A DNA stretch of 64,000 nucleotides, taken from assembly GCF_004332295.1 (NCBI RefSeq), contig NZ_RXLP01000019.1, positions 124,001 through 188,000 on the forward strand. Direction: 5' to 3'. A program made the position numbers and the translations under genes. Positions 8,587 to 17,466 of this stretch are shown here, piece by piece (within the stretch, counting starts at the first letter, position 1; every line of letters begins with the position of its first letter). The notes below the pieces were generated by a model. It made no database searches. It was not told the origin of the DNA and saw only the letters and a list, made by a program, of their open reading frames with translations. The DNA is from Alloscardovia theropitheci. GTDB taxonomy: Bacteria; Actinomycetota; Actinomycetes; Actinomycetales; Bifidobacteriaceae.

Positions 8587-9828
8587 TCACGATACAGTTT
8601 GCAGTTTCGCATTGATACGAGTCTGAACCTGAAGATAATACTGCGTTTCCGCATCATTCATGTTCCCTTCCCATGCATCAAACGATTTTTGAGTTTCCGC
8701 ATACTGCTGCATTAATTCCGAGTACTTCGCAACCATATTCATGTCCGATCCGTTATACGTTTTCATGAAGTCAACGTACTTATTCATGAAGTCTTCGTAG
8801 TTATCCATCGCCGTCTTAAATTCTGGTCGTATGCCATTCGTATCAGGGGTACTTGAACTTGATGAACTATCGCTAGAGTCGGAACTTGATGAACTATCAC
8901 TGGACTCGGAACTATCACTTGATTCAGAACTCGATGAGCTATCACTAGACTTGCTGATACGAATACTCATGATGCTGTTACCTTCATAATCGATAGATGC
9001 TTCCCATCCAGCAGCATTTTTCGCTCTATAACTCTTAACATCCTTCGAATAATCTACATTCATTCCGCCATTCATCACTGCCTGAACGTACTCGTTGTAA
9101 TCAGCTTTAGGCGTCTTACCTATATAGACTGATATGCTGTCATCATTATCGTATTCGATTCTCCCATAAAGTGACTTAGGAGCAGGAACCTGATTTCCAG
9201 CCTGGCCCGTTGGCCACGTGATGTCAGACATATCCATTGGCTTTTCAAGAACAATGTTGAGTTCCTTGGCAGATTCCATATAATACATATCAACCTTGTA
9301 ACCCTCTTTATCGTAACCACTATAGCTAGAATCGCTGGATTCTACATCGACGGTATATCCTCTGCCGCTTACATCCTCAGCGTATTGCGCATACTGTTTC
9401 TTAGAAATGTCTTTAACATCTACGCTTAGACGTTCAGGTCCATCATCGTGAATCTCTCCGTATTTGCTCGGAGGCTCTGGAAGCCTTTTACCGAGGACCG
9501 TATCAGCCCATACAAACTGCCCTTTGCCTGCTTGAGAAATCGCATTCACAACACCAAAGACGATTGCTATAGCAGCCACAGCTGCAATCACAATGAACCA
9601 TAGTTGTCGGTAAAATGGCTTCTTTTCCTTCATCACAGGCGTTTTGAATGGTTCCTCTGCCGAAGAAACTGACACAGGAGGTTGCATAAGTACTGTAGTT
9701 TTAGTTGTTGCCTCATCAGCTTGTGCTGGCGTTGCTAGCAGCGTTGGAGTTTCTGGAGCTTTCGTGCCGCAATTTGGGCAGAATTTGCCTTCGAATTGGG
9801 TTCCGCACTGATTACATATTACTGTCAT
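8587..9828 (-). CDS. Zinc-ribbon, single-pass membrane protein of unknown function
   Basis: 413 residues. The N-terminus is a zinc ribbon with two CxxC knuckles (CNQCG, CPNCG); a Thr/Pro-rich linker follows, then one membrane helix at about residues 72-95. The extracellular part has two related alpha/beta segments (about residues 110-195 and 205-290, both beginning with a 'P..P.s.YG.I..D' string), so it looks like an internal duplication. A Ser/Asp-rich low-complexity stretch of about 45 residues follows, then a helical C-terminus. It resembles the zinc-ribbon/DUF6591-type proteins of gut actinobacteria. Function unknown. Start at 9828 is preceded by GAAAGAG. Confidence 0.75.
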   Translation of the reverse strand: MTVICNQCGTQFEGKFCPNCGTKAPETPTLLATPAQADEATTKTTVLMQPPVSVSSAEEPFKTPVMKEKKPFYRQLWFIVIAAVAAIAIVFGVVNAISQAGKGQFVWADTVLGKRLPEPPSKYGEIHDDGPERLSVDVKDISKKQYAQYAEDVSGRGYTVDVESSDSSYSGYDKEGYKVDMYYMESAKELNIVLEKPMDMSDITWPTGQAGNQVPAPKSLYGRIEYDNDDSISVYIGKTPKADYNEYVQAVMNGGMNVDYSKDVKSYRAKNAAGWEASIDYEGNSIMSIRISKSSDSSSSSESSDSSESSDSSSSSDSSDSSSSSSTPDTNGIRPEFKTAMDNYEDFMNKYVDFMKTYNGSDMNMVAKYSELMQQYAETQKSFDAWEGNMNDAETQYYLQVQTRINAKLQTVS

Positions 9829-10136
9829 ATCTCTTTCTCGCATTCTTGCTAGATATCAAAACCAACCATCATAGCTTCTTCCACGTCACTAGAATCTTCG
9901 AATCCTGCGGGTTCACTCATACGTTGAGTCCTTTTGAAAAAGAAACTATAACATTCGAAACCACATTGATTTCTTAACTCCTTGATACCCCCCCCTGAGA
10001 CTTTTTAATCCCTCAAAAGGAAATCACAGAAAAATATTCCTCGCAATTTTGTTTATCTCACGCATATATAAAATCTACGCGCGCATTACATACAAAATTA
10101 CGAGGAAATCTTCGAGAAAAAGATATTTGCTTGAAC
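9829..10136. other. Intergenic region with an eight-C tract
   Basis: About 300 bp upstream of the zinc-ribbon gene. It holds a run of eight C at 9988-9995, striking in AT-rich spacer DNA, about 160 bp before the gene start, plus a small ACTCA/TGAGT hairpin near 9916. No convincing gene was seen on either strand. Confidence 0.4.
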
Positions 10137-10252
10137 TTACTCTTGCTTATCTTTCTTCATAATTATCGCGGTCAACGTCAGACTAACGACAGCCCACAAT
10201 GCTGTAATCAGTTGGAATGCAAACATAATTTAAGTAATTACTTAGTCGTCAT
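10137..10252 (-). pseudogene. Small membrane-peptide gene, copy 1 (decayed 5' end)
   Basis: ATG at 10226 to the stop at 10137 reads as a 29-residue peptide with one hydrophobic helix and a charged tail (MFAFQLITALWAVVSLTLTA..., ending IIMKKDKQE). Similarity to copy 2 (22499-22615) extends upstream to an ATG at 10252, but in copy 1 that upstream part is broken by a TAA and a one-base deletion. The 3' 38 bp are almost identical between copies. No homology recognised outside the window. Confidence 0.5.
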
Positions 10253-10340
10253 GATCCAACCATAACCTTTCTAAGCATACGTCATTAAATAGGTAATTTC
10301 ATTGCATCATACTTTTACGAACAGTCAACCCGGAAGGCAC

Positions 10341-11621
10341 TTACAACTTACGCAAATTACTCAATCGCTGCGCCATCATAAACACGCAACCAGCAATTAC
10401 AAAGACAGCTACGACACCTACGAATGCCCACAGCGTGCTGCCAATTCGTTCAGGCATCACAAGTGCAGGAGTTATAAAAGCGAAAAGTCCGCACAAGAAT
10501 CGCGAGAATCCTAAGATAAATCCCTGAACCGTTGCGCGGATACCCGCAGGAAAACTTTCTTGAATCCATACTTTGCATATAGCCTCACCAGCAAGAGGTA
10601 AACCAACATACATGCATGATGTAGTTAAAACAATTCCCCATAACGATCCGCCAAGAACAGCCATCGTCACCATAGACGCAAAAGCGATAAGTCCTCCCAC
10701 TACGAAGAGAATGTTGCGCCATCTCGTATTAATTGTCACAGAAACCAGTGCATTAGCTCCAAACATAATAATGTACAATACGATTCCTAATTGCGTTGCT
10801 AACGTCTGAGAAGCTTGCGCATGCACAAGCATGAAAGTTTGGAACTGTCCCCATGTGTTAGCGACGAGATTCCAGAAAATATAAAAGATGAGAAGTGATG
10901 TAAACATGATAGCAAGTTGGGACTTGTTTCTCACACTAGCGGAGCGCGAAGTATCGCCCTTACTTCCCATGGTTGTATCTTCTGTATCCACCTGTATGAT
11001 ATTCGTCCCAGCTTTTTTATGAAGCATGGCAAATTCTTTCGATTTCCACCGCCATAGCCACGTAATTACCGCGATAACAGCCATCACCGCGAATACTATT
11101 CGAGCACCATCTGCTCCTCGGATACCCGAAATCATGGAAGCAACCACAGCAGTAAGGATCATACCCAGCTGCCAGCCTAGTTGAGTGATTGTAACAAGGC
11201 GAGATGATGCCGCGGTATCTGTTGATTCGAGCGACAAGATGGAGATAGAAATTGGTACATCAATACCAGTACCCAGCCCAATTATAATAACACCGCACAA
11301 AAGTACAGCAAAGTTAGACGCGACAGCACATACAAGGAATCCCAATGCAGTAAAAGCATTAATCCATGTAAATACTCGTGACATCCCTAAACGCGCACTA
11401 AGCTGTCCTGAACACATTGATGCAATGGCAATAGCAAAGTTCAAAGCTGCCGAGAGTATTCCGACATGCGTATTGGATAACGACAGACCATCTTGCCACA
11501 TTGTAATTGTCATAGATAAACCGACAATTGCTGCCGACCCTAGTAAAGACCCTAATGCCGAACTATACCCCAAATGAGTAAATGCTTTCGCATATGAGTA
11601 GTCCTCGTGATGCGTCGTCAT
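10341..11621 (-). CDS. MFS transporter
   Basis: 426-residue major-facilitator protein with 12 predicted membrane segments and a hydrophilic central loop (about residues 205-230). The loop between segments 2 and 3 (SGQLSARLGMSR) matches the MFS motif A region only loosely. AGGAG precedes ATG 11621. Substrate cannot be told; adjacency to the rhamnosidase/GH3 locus on the same strand suggests a sugar, but a 347-bp gap with a hairpin separates them. Confidence 0.8.
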   Translation of the reverse strand: MTTHHEDYSYAKAFTHLGYSSALGSLLGSAAIVGLSMTITMWQDGLSLSNTHVGILSAALNFAIAIASMCSGQLSARLGMSRVFTWINAFTALGFLVCAVASNFAVLLCGVIIIGLGTGIDVPISISILSLESTDTAASSRLVTITQLGWQLGMILTAVVASMISGIRGADGARIVFAVMAVIAVITWLWRWKSKEFAMLHKKAGTNIIQVDTEDTTMGSKGDTSRSASVRNKSQLAIMFTSLLIFYIFWNLVANTWGQFQTFMLVHAQASQTLATQLGIVLYIIMFGANALVSVTINTRWRNILFVVGGLIAFASMVTMAVLGGSLWGIVLTTSCMYVGLPLAGEAICKVWIQESFPAGIRATVQGFILGFSRFLCGLFAFITPALVMPERIGSTLWAFVGVVAVFVIAGCVFMMAQRLSNLRKL

Positions 11622-11714
11622 GTATATCTCCTGTATATTGTGTAACTCAGCTAATCTGCCGATACATTAAACGTTACGCCTTACGCTTTCTTGCGCCGAA
11701 GCTGTTTCCGCCAG

Positions 11715-11753
11715 AAAGATGTTCTGCAAAGATGTTCTGCAAAAGTGTTCTGC
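11715..11753. repeat. Three tandem 13-bp repeats
   Basis: AAAGATGTTCTGC at 11715 and 11728 (identical) and AAAAGTGTTCTGC at 11741 (two differences). They lie 94 bp upstream of the MFS start, within its likely promoter, so they could be operator copies. Confidence 0.7.
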
Positions 11754-11778
11754 TTAATCCTCGTATCTGACATGCGAA

Positions 11779-11811
11779 CGGGCAGAGAGTATTGGCTCTG
11801 CCCGCTTTTTG
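11779..11811. terminator. Hairpin after the rhamnosidase/GH3 operon
   Basis: Perfect 9-bp stem CGGGCAGAG/CTCTGCCCG with an 8-nt loop. The T-run (CTTTTTG) is on the plus-strand side; on the minus strand, where the operon ends, the downstream side is not T-rich, so it may terminate weakly there. Confidence 0.55.
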
Positions 11812-11968
11812 TATCATGCACGCAAGAACGGTTGTGATAATTCTATTGTGCGTATACTGCCCGTAAGAGATGCGTGCCACAGCACCTTAATTGATTTGAA
11901 GTTCACGTATTAGTGAGTTCGCCTCCACTTCGACTCCATAACGCATAGGCACGCCATCCCTTGATTTT

Positions 11969-12418
11969 CTACCTTGTCGTTTTACTCACTCGGAAGAATG
12001 ATGCCACAATTGCGAGTGCACCAGATCCGAATAGAGCAGCAATTCCGATAAGCGCGCTCGACATGTCAGCGAGAGTTTGCGCATTACGGTTGAAGGTCAT
12101 TACTCCTGCGAAGAGATTAATACGATCTGCAAAAAACACAGTCGCACCCCACACGAGTAGCACAGCTATAGCTACACAGCTGATATCGGTAAGCACTCCT
12201 AACCATCCATTATTTGCCTTAAATTGTCCCGCAATAAGGACGAATAATTCAAGCACAATGGCTAGCACGCCTCCGTATACTGTAACAGCATTAAGCGGAA
12301 TATTTCCGAATGTAGCTGTTGCACTGTTAACGAAATAGAAGTACATCCCCACTATCGCAGCGATAATCGTAAGGATTCCCAAGTAGAATCCGAAAGATTG
12401 ATTCTTGACGAACTTCAT
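11969..12418 (-). CDS. Small four-helix membrane protein of the glycoside locus
   Basis: 149 residues with four hydrophobic segments (about 11-29, 45-67, 75-97 and 118-140) and short polar ends; no recognised domain. It starts 1 nt after the GH3 stop, and its ribosome site (AAAGGAG) is inside the GH3 coding end, so it is tightly coupled to the membrane-anchored beta-glucosidase. A partner or anchor role is possible but not shown. Confidence 0.7.
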   Translation of the reverse strand: MKFVKNQSFGFYLGILTIIAAIVGMYFYFVNSATATFGNIPLNAVTVYGGVLAIVLELFVLIAGQFKANNGWLGVLTDISCVAIAVLLVWGATVFFADRINLFAGVMTFNRNAQTLADMSSALIGIAALFGSGALAIVASFFRVSKTTR

Positions 12419-12419
12419 C

Positions 12420-15400
12420 TTAGTTCTCCTTTTCTGTCTCTACTGCGTTCTCAGACGCAACTTCAGAAGCAGTCTGAGACTGTGCTTCATCAGCATTCAT
12501 ATTCTCTGAATTGCTCGCCGAACCAGCTGCGACTGATTCGTCAAGACTACGGCCTTCAATGGCATACTTGCGACGATTGAGTATATACATTACTGCACCT
12601 GCAAGAGTCAGTACTGATGCTGCTACAGTCATAGCAGTGAGCACATTGTCATACCATGTGCGCACATTATGCAATCGGGATGTATCATTCAATCCATCCA
12701 TAGCGTTGGAATTAGCGAATGCGTAGTACTGCCATGTCATATTACGCTTCAATGCGGCACTCAAGCGGGAATCTTGGGAGACATCGCGCTCATTCCAATA
12801 TGGCCACTGCTTCTCGACAGCTTGCATAGAATCTTCACCTGTAGAAGTAGTCATCGTAATACCGTTGAATGCGGCTGCACGAAGATTCTTGTATTCGTTA
12901 TCCATGATGAAGTCTTCCGAGAGCAATCCTTGGAATCCCCATTCCTTACGCAGGATATTAAGCATCAAGCCAGTATTAGCATTTGCAGCAGTGACACCGA
13001 TGCGGTTGTATCCAGTCATCATACCAAGGATATGACCATCTTCTACCTCGCTTTGGTGTGCGCGAAGCTCACCTTCACGAGCTTTCTGCTCATTCATAAA
13101 TACTGCGATACCGATACGATTAATTTCCGTATCATTGAATGCATAATGCTTTGCAGCCAAGATAATACCGTATTCTTGTCCGCCTTGTACTGCAGCTGTT
13201 GCTTGGAGAGCTGTGAGCATCGGGTCTTCAGAGAAGTATTCGTGATTGCGGGCATTGTATGCATTGCGATGGAGGTTAGTACCCAATCCCCATAAGATAG
13301 TGGTATTTGCCCAAATAGAGTAATTGCCTAAGAGCTTACCCCATTCTTGAGCGAGTTCCTTGCTAAATGTCTGTCCAAGGATAGATTCATTCGCAAGAAT
13401 TCCCATGGAATAGTTCGCATTCTTATCGTTCGCATCAATGGCATATGGGTCTCCACTTGACTTATCCTTGTTAGCATATTGTCCCAAAGGATATGATGCA
13501 AATCCGTTAGGTCCATCATTTTGGATAACTTCAGGAGAGCTGATCGAAACCAATGGTTTCGTCGAAGTGCCACCAAAAGCTGTACGGATCATTGCCTCTG
13601 ATAGCTTCATCTGATTCATGAGCTCAGTCATTTTCTTATCGTCTGGACTCTTAACACCCTTAAGGTCAGCTAATGTCAGATCACCTGAAGCACCCCATGT
13701 AGTCGCTTTCTCTTCAGAATTTGCGCTAATCTGATATGTATCGTTGGTAAGACCTGCTTTAAGCATGTCATCCGTTGCAGTTAGACCTTCATATACCTTT
13801 GGCCATGTCTTATCCCAATCGGAACGAGACAAGTATGTGACGGTACCAGGCATCCACTTATTTAAATCAGCATCAGCAAGTTGATTTTCAACCTTTGTAC
13901 CATTCTTAGTGGAAGCGAAAGTCGTAGTATCCAATGCATCCAAAGACCACTGTGCAGTCTCGGATGTATTTCCACGAACACCATCAGAGGCTCCTTCACC
14001 ACGTGCAGTGAGCACATTATTTGCCGCAGCATGAGCTCCATTACCGAGCGCAAAAGTATACTGTCCTGCATCAAGGATGTAGTTACCCTTAGTACCTGCC
14101 GCGTTCTTGGCGGAAGAATCCCAGCTTGCCATATATTGCGCATCTGCAGTAATAGTTAGTGTTTGCGATTCGCCTGGCTGCAACTCCTTGGTCTTTGCAT
14201 AATCAAGAAGCTGGACGCCAGCCTTTTCTACGTTATTTCGCTTATCGTAATCGGTATATGGCGTGCTGACATAGAGCTGTGCTACATCTTTACCAGCATA
14301 CGCGCCGGTATTAGTAACAGTTACATGTGCAGTAACTGTCTTCTCGTTGAGATTAACGGAGACATCATCCAATGTCTGGCTAAACGTTGTATAGCTCATT
14401 CCATATCCGAACGGATACGTGACTTCCTTGTAATAATCCCAACCACTACCATCAGTGCTGCCTTTGGTACTCGATGCATTCCCTGCGCCGTTTATCACAT
14501 CCATATAACGAGTCTCATAGTACTTATATCCGGTATAAATACCTTCTGCTTGTACCAATTCCGAGTTGATATTATGCCGAGGATCAGCGTTCTTCCATTG
14601 ATAATCGCCATAATTGACAGCTGCTGGCGTACTCTGGTTATTAGATACCCAAGTATCAGACAAATGACCTGATGGAGTAGCAGCGCCAGACAGTAAATCA
14701 GCGATGCCGTAGAAACCATATGCCCCAGGAAGTCCGATTTGCATGATTGCATCGACACCAGCATTATCCTGTACTTCTTGAAGTTGCATTGCATTTGCAG
14801 CGTTAACAAGAACGATAACCTTGCCGCCGTTTTCTTGCTTAGCCGTTACTGCAGCATTAATCAAATTGCGCTCATCATCAGACAATCCCAATGGATCGCT
14901 CTGATTAAGCTTCTGCTGAGGATCAACTCCTGCGGTTCCAGGAGTATAGTTACGGTTTTCACCAGAAGAGCGAGCAATGGTAACAATCATGACATTGTTA
15001 TCCGCTAGGCTTGCTTTCCACTGTGGATCTTGCTTATCTAGTGCTTCCTGAGATGGCTCTTTGCTCGTGAAAGGAGCCCCAATCATTGGAGCCGTAATAC
15101 GAGTTACCGTAGAAATATTTCCCCAATTATTAATTTCAGTAGTGAACTGATCCTTCATTGAATCATACATCTTCTCCAATGTAGGATTAATGGTAAAGCC
15201 TTTTTCTTTAAAGGCTTGAACCATATCGACAGTGTCTGCATCCGTGCCCTTGTTTATGGAAACAGATGAGCCCATATCGCCACCCTGTACTGGGTTATAG
15301 CTTGAGAAACCGAGCAAACTAATTTTGCCTGTTTCTGCCGGGGTCAAAGGAAGAGCCCCATTATTTTTAAGAAGTACTGATCCTTCTTCACTCACGCGCT

Positions 15401-15644
15401 CACCTAAATCGCGTGCTGCAAGAACAAGATCTTTGGTGTTCGTATAATCCGACTTATAGGTATATGTTTTTGAAGGATCGGCATTTGGATCGGAAGTCCA
15501 TTCCGTACTATGTGTTCCCAAAAACCTATTAATATCTGTGCGGAAACCAGCAACTGCACTTGTCGCCGTCACTGACAATGCAAGCACTGCCGCACATGCT
15601 GTCGTAACGCCTCTAAACGCACGAACTTTTGTTCCCCTTTTCAT
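12420..15644 (-). CDS. Secreted, membrane-anchored GH3 beta-glucosidase with permuted domain order
   Basis: 1074 residues. The N-terminus is a signal peptide (about 1-33, ending AVAG). Then comes the GH3 C-terminal alpha/beta domain (VLLKNNGALPLTP, about 85-370), a fibronectin-III-like domain (VTVTNTGAYAGKDVAQLYVS, about 435-530), and only then the GH3 TIM-barrel. The barrel carries AKHYAFND and WGFQGLLSEDF, whose Asp aligns with the catalytic nucleophile of the usual SDW motif (here Ser-Glu-Asp-Phe). One membrane helix (about 1000-1022) and an acidic tail anchor it. This reversed order is known in some GH3 enzymes such as that of Ruminococcus albus. AAAGGAG before ATG 15644 decides the start. 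Probably removes glucose from rhamnosyl-glucosides, inferred from neighbours. Confidence 0.88.
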   Translation of the reverse strand: MKRGTKVRAFRGVTTACAAVLALSVTATSAVAGFRTDINRFLGTHSTEWTSDPNADPSKTYTYKSDYTNTKDLVLAARDLGERVSEEGSVLLKNNGALPLTPAETGKISLLGFSSYNPVQGGDMGSSVSINKGTDADTVDMVQAFKEKGFTINPTLEKMYDSMKDQFTTEINNWGNISTVTRITAPMIGAPFTSKEPSQEALDKQDPQWKASLADNNVMIVTIARSSGENRNYTPGTAGVDPQQKLNQSDPLGLSDDERNLINAAVTAKQENGGKVIVLVNAANAMQLQEVQDNAGVDAIMQIGLPGAYGFYGIADLLSGAATPSGHLSDTWVSNNQSTPAAVNYGDYQWKNADPRHNINSELVQAEGIYTGYKYYETRYMDVINGAGNASSTKGSTDGSGWDYYKEVTYPFGYGMSYTTFSQTLDDVSVNLNEKTVTAHVTVTNTGAYAGKDVAQLYVSTPYTDYDKRNNVEKAGVQLLDYAKTKELQPGESQTLTITADAQYMASWDSSAKNAAGTKGNYILDAGQYTFALGNGAHAAANNVLTARGEGASDGVRGNTSETAQWSLDALDTTTFASTKNGTKVENQLADADLNKWMPGTVTYLSRSDWDKTWPKVYEGLTATDDMLKAGLTNDTYQISANSEEKATTWGASGDLTLADLKGVKSPDDKKMTELMNQMKLSEAMIRTAFGGTSTKPLVSISSPEVIQNDGPNGFASYPLGQYANKDKSSGDPYAIDANDKNANYSMGILANESILGQTFSKELAQEWGKLLGNYSIWANTTILWGLGTNLHRNAYNARNHEYFSEDPMLTALQATAAVQGGQEYGIILAAKHYAFNDTEINRIGIAVFMNEQKAREGELRAHQSEVEDGHILGMMTGYNRIGVTAANANTGLMLNILRKEWGFQGLLSEDFIMDNEYKNLRAAAFNGITMTTSTGEDSMQAVEKQWPYWNERDVSQDSRLSAALKRNMTWQYYAFANSNAMDGLNDTSRLHNVRTWYDNVLTAMTVAASVLTLAGAVMYILNRRKYAIEGRSLDESVAAGSASNSENMNADEAQSQTASEVASENAVETEKEN

Positions 15645-15667
15645 GAGGTTTTCTCCTTTATCTTTCG

Positions 15668-15694
15668 TATGGGTAGCAGCCGTTGCTACCCATA
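15668..15694 (-). promoter_or_regulatory. Intra-operon hairpin upstream of the GH3 gene
   Basis: Perfect 11-bp inverted repeat TATGGGTAGCA/TGCTACCCATA with a 5-nt loop, in the 84-nt gap between the transporter and the GH3 gene. No T-run follows, so it is better explained as an mRNA stabiliser or processing site than as a terminator. Confidence 0.55.
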
Positions 15695-15728
15695 ACATCT
15701 TTCTTTTATTTCTTCTCGCTGAAGCTTC

Positions 15729-17450
15729 TCACTTAAACCAGCGAGATTTCTTTTCTTGTCGGGCTTGTAACTTTGCCTGGTACCGGGCTTCTTCCTCTTC
15801 GTAATTCAGCCCTTTCTTGACACAGCGTGCACGCAGTTCGTCTTGCCGAGCAATTTCTGCAAGACGATCTGCTTCTTCCTGCTCCAAACGTAAACGCTCT
15901 GCAGGTTCTATCCATTCACCACCCGCTGCCAAAACCGCAGCCTTCTGGTGCTCGATAATTGTTGCATGATCGTCATCAACATGCTTTTCAACGTTGAGAA
16001 AGAGCATTAAAACAGCAATAATTGCATAAGCAATAAGCTCTGAACCGAGATAACAAACAGTGAGCACAGTCTGAACTGCTCCATTTTGAGTAGCAGCAAA
16101 AGGATCATAGCCGGCTACGGTCAGGAATGCATTAATCAAGCCGTTACCAAGACCGGTCATACCAACCATAATTGCGCTGTACACAGACATGGTGAAACCA
16201 TCAGATCTAAAGCCGTTGCGTGCTTCCAAATGGTCAAGAACATCTGACAATAATGCCAAAGTGACATACATTGCTGGAATAGACCCGATACCTTTGAGTA
16301 CGACACCTAAGCACACCATGACAAGACTATGAACGTCTAATAAACTGACGCATCCGCCCAATACGGCGATAATCATACCGATAACGATGGCATTACGTTT
16401 TCCAAGCTTATTTGCGATTGGCCATGCTACAAGCATACCGATAGCAGTTGGGATACCTCCGATAAGGCCCAAAGTGGACATGGCTGCCCCTGCTGACGCC
16501 TCTGTAGTAACTCCGTCCAGCATCCAACGAGTGTAGTAACTCATCGAACCGTTCTTAATCATTCCTGACAATTGGAAAAGCAAGAAGTAGAGGATAATAA
16601 TCCACCAATACATATTGCCCATGCACACTTTTGCTTGCTGCTTCATCGAGAGTTTTTCCTCGACAATATTCAGCTTCATATTTTCTTCAGTAATTCGTTC
16701 ACGTGTGAAGTAATACTCGCACAAGATGCCAATTGCTGTCAGGATGCACAAAGCAATCATCATCACGCGCCAGTGAGCATAGCTCGCCGTAGCATCGATA
16801 CGCCCCGCACCACCGTCAACAAAGAGGTAGCTTTGTAGAAGAATTGGGATTACAATACTTGCACCGATACCCACCGAAGCTACTGCTGAAGCATTAGAAA
16901 ATGTTGCTAACAGCCCACGCTGATTGCTATTGCGCGTTGATAGAGCAACCATCGAACTATGCGCAGTGTAGAACATTGGATATGCAACGGCATAGTACAA
17001 GTTATATGACAATGCAATCCATATCATCTGTACCGCAGCAGGAGTTCCTTGAGGCGTAAGGAAGAGTAGCGCGATAGCTACGACAACGAATGGTGCAGAG
17101 ATAAGTAAATAAGGACGTGCTTTCCCCTGTGAGGTACGCGTATTGTCAATAAGTCGTCCTACAAAAAGATTGCCAATAATCACAAAAACCACAGAAACAA
17201 TAGGCAATAACGTTGAAAAAGCGCCAAATCGAGCTGCATTCGTCCAGCCAAGTACGTCTGAGTAATAACGGTTTAAGTAAGCCGCAAAAACTGCATTAGA
17301 AATCAGCGCCATAAATGGACCAACCAAGTATCCTAATGCCATTTCTGGCAAGCGGACATTTGCCGATGTAATTCGCGTCCGCGCGATACTCGACTCGAAG
17401 AAACCGCGCCGAGCTGTACTCTTTGCAACCGTGTTCGACGACACTGCCAT
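15729..17450 (-). CDS. GPH-family glycoside:cation symporter
   Basis: 573 residues, glycoside-pentoside-hexuronide symporter type of the MFS (LacS/MelB relatives). The N-terminal half has the typical YYSDVLGW segment and the loop FVGRLIDNTRTSQGKARPY, matching the GPH 'D.TRS..G..RP' signature. About 12 membrane helices are followed by a charged, Glu/Arg-rich cytoplasmic tail of about 70 residues likely to form a helix. It sits between the rhamnosidase and the GH3 enzyme (17 nt after the former), so it probably imports rhamnosylated glycosides or their products. AGGAG precedes ATG 17450. Confidence 0.9.
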   Translation of the reverse strand: MAVSSNTVAKSTARRGFFESSIARTRITSANVRLPEMALGYLVGPFMALISNAVFAAYLNRYYSDVLGWTNAARFGAFSTLLPIVSVVFVIIGNLFVGRLIDNTRTSQGKARPYLLISAPFVVVAIALLFLTPQGTPAAVQMIWIALSYNLYYAVAYPMFYTAHSSMVALSTRNSNQRGLLATFSNASAVASVGIGASIVIPILLQSYLFVDGGAGRIDATASYAHWRVMMIALCILTAIGILCEYYFTRERITEENMKLNIVEEKLSMKQQAKVCMGNMYWWIIILYFLLFQLSGMIKNGSMSYYTRWMLDGVTTEASAGAAMSTLGLIGGIPTAIGMLVAWPIANKLGKRNAIVIGMIIAVLGGCVSLLDVHSLVMVCLGVVLKGIGSIPAMYVTLALLSDVLDHLEARNGFRSDGFTMSVYSAIMVGMTGLGNGLINAFLTVAGYDPFAATQNGAVQTVLTVCYLGSELIAYAIIAVLMLFLNVEKHVDDDHATIIEHQKAAVLAAGGEWIEPAERLRLEQEEADRLAEIARQDELRARCVKKGLNYEEEEARYQAKLQARQEKKSRWFK

Positions 17451-17466
17451 AAATATCTCCTATTCC

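Noticed and set aside
8857-8960. Ser/Asp codon repeat as a phase-variable tandem repeat
   Set aside because: The DNA units are imperfect and of varying length, so it looks like an ordinary low-complexity linker.
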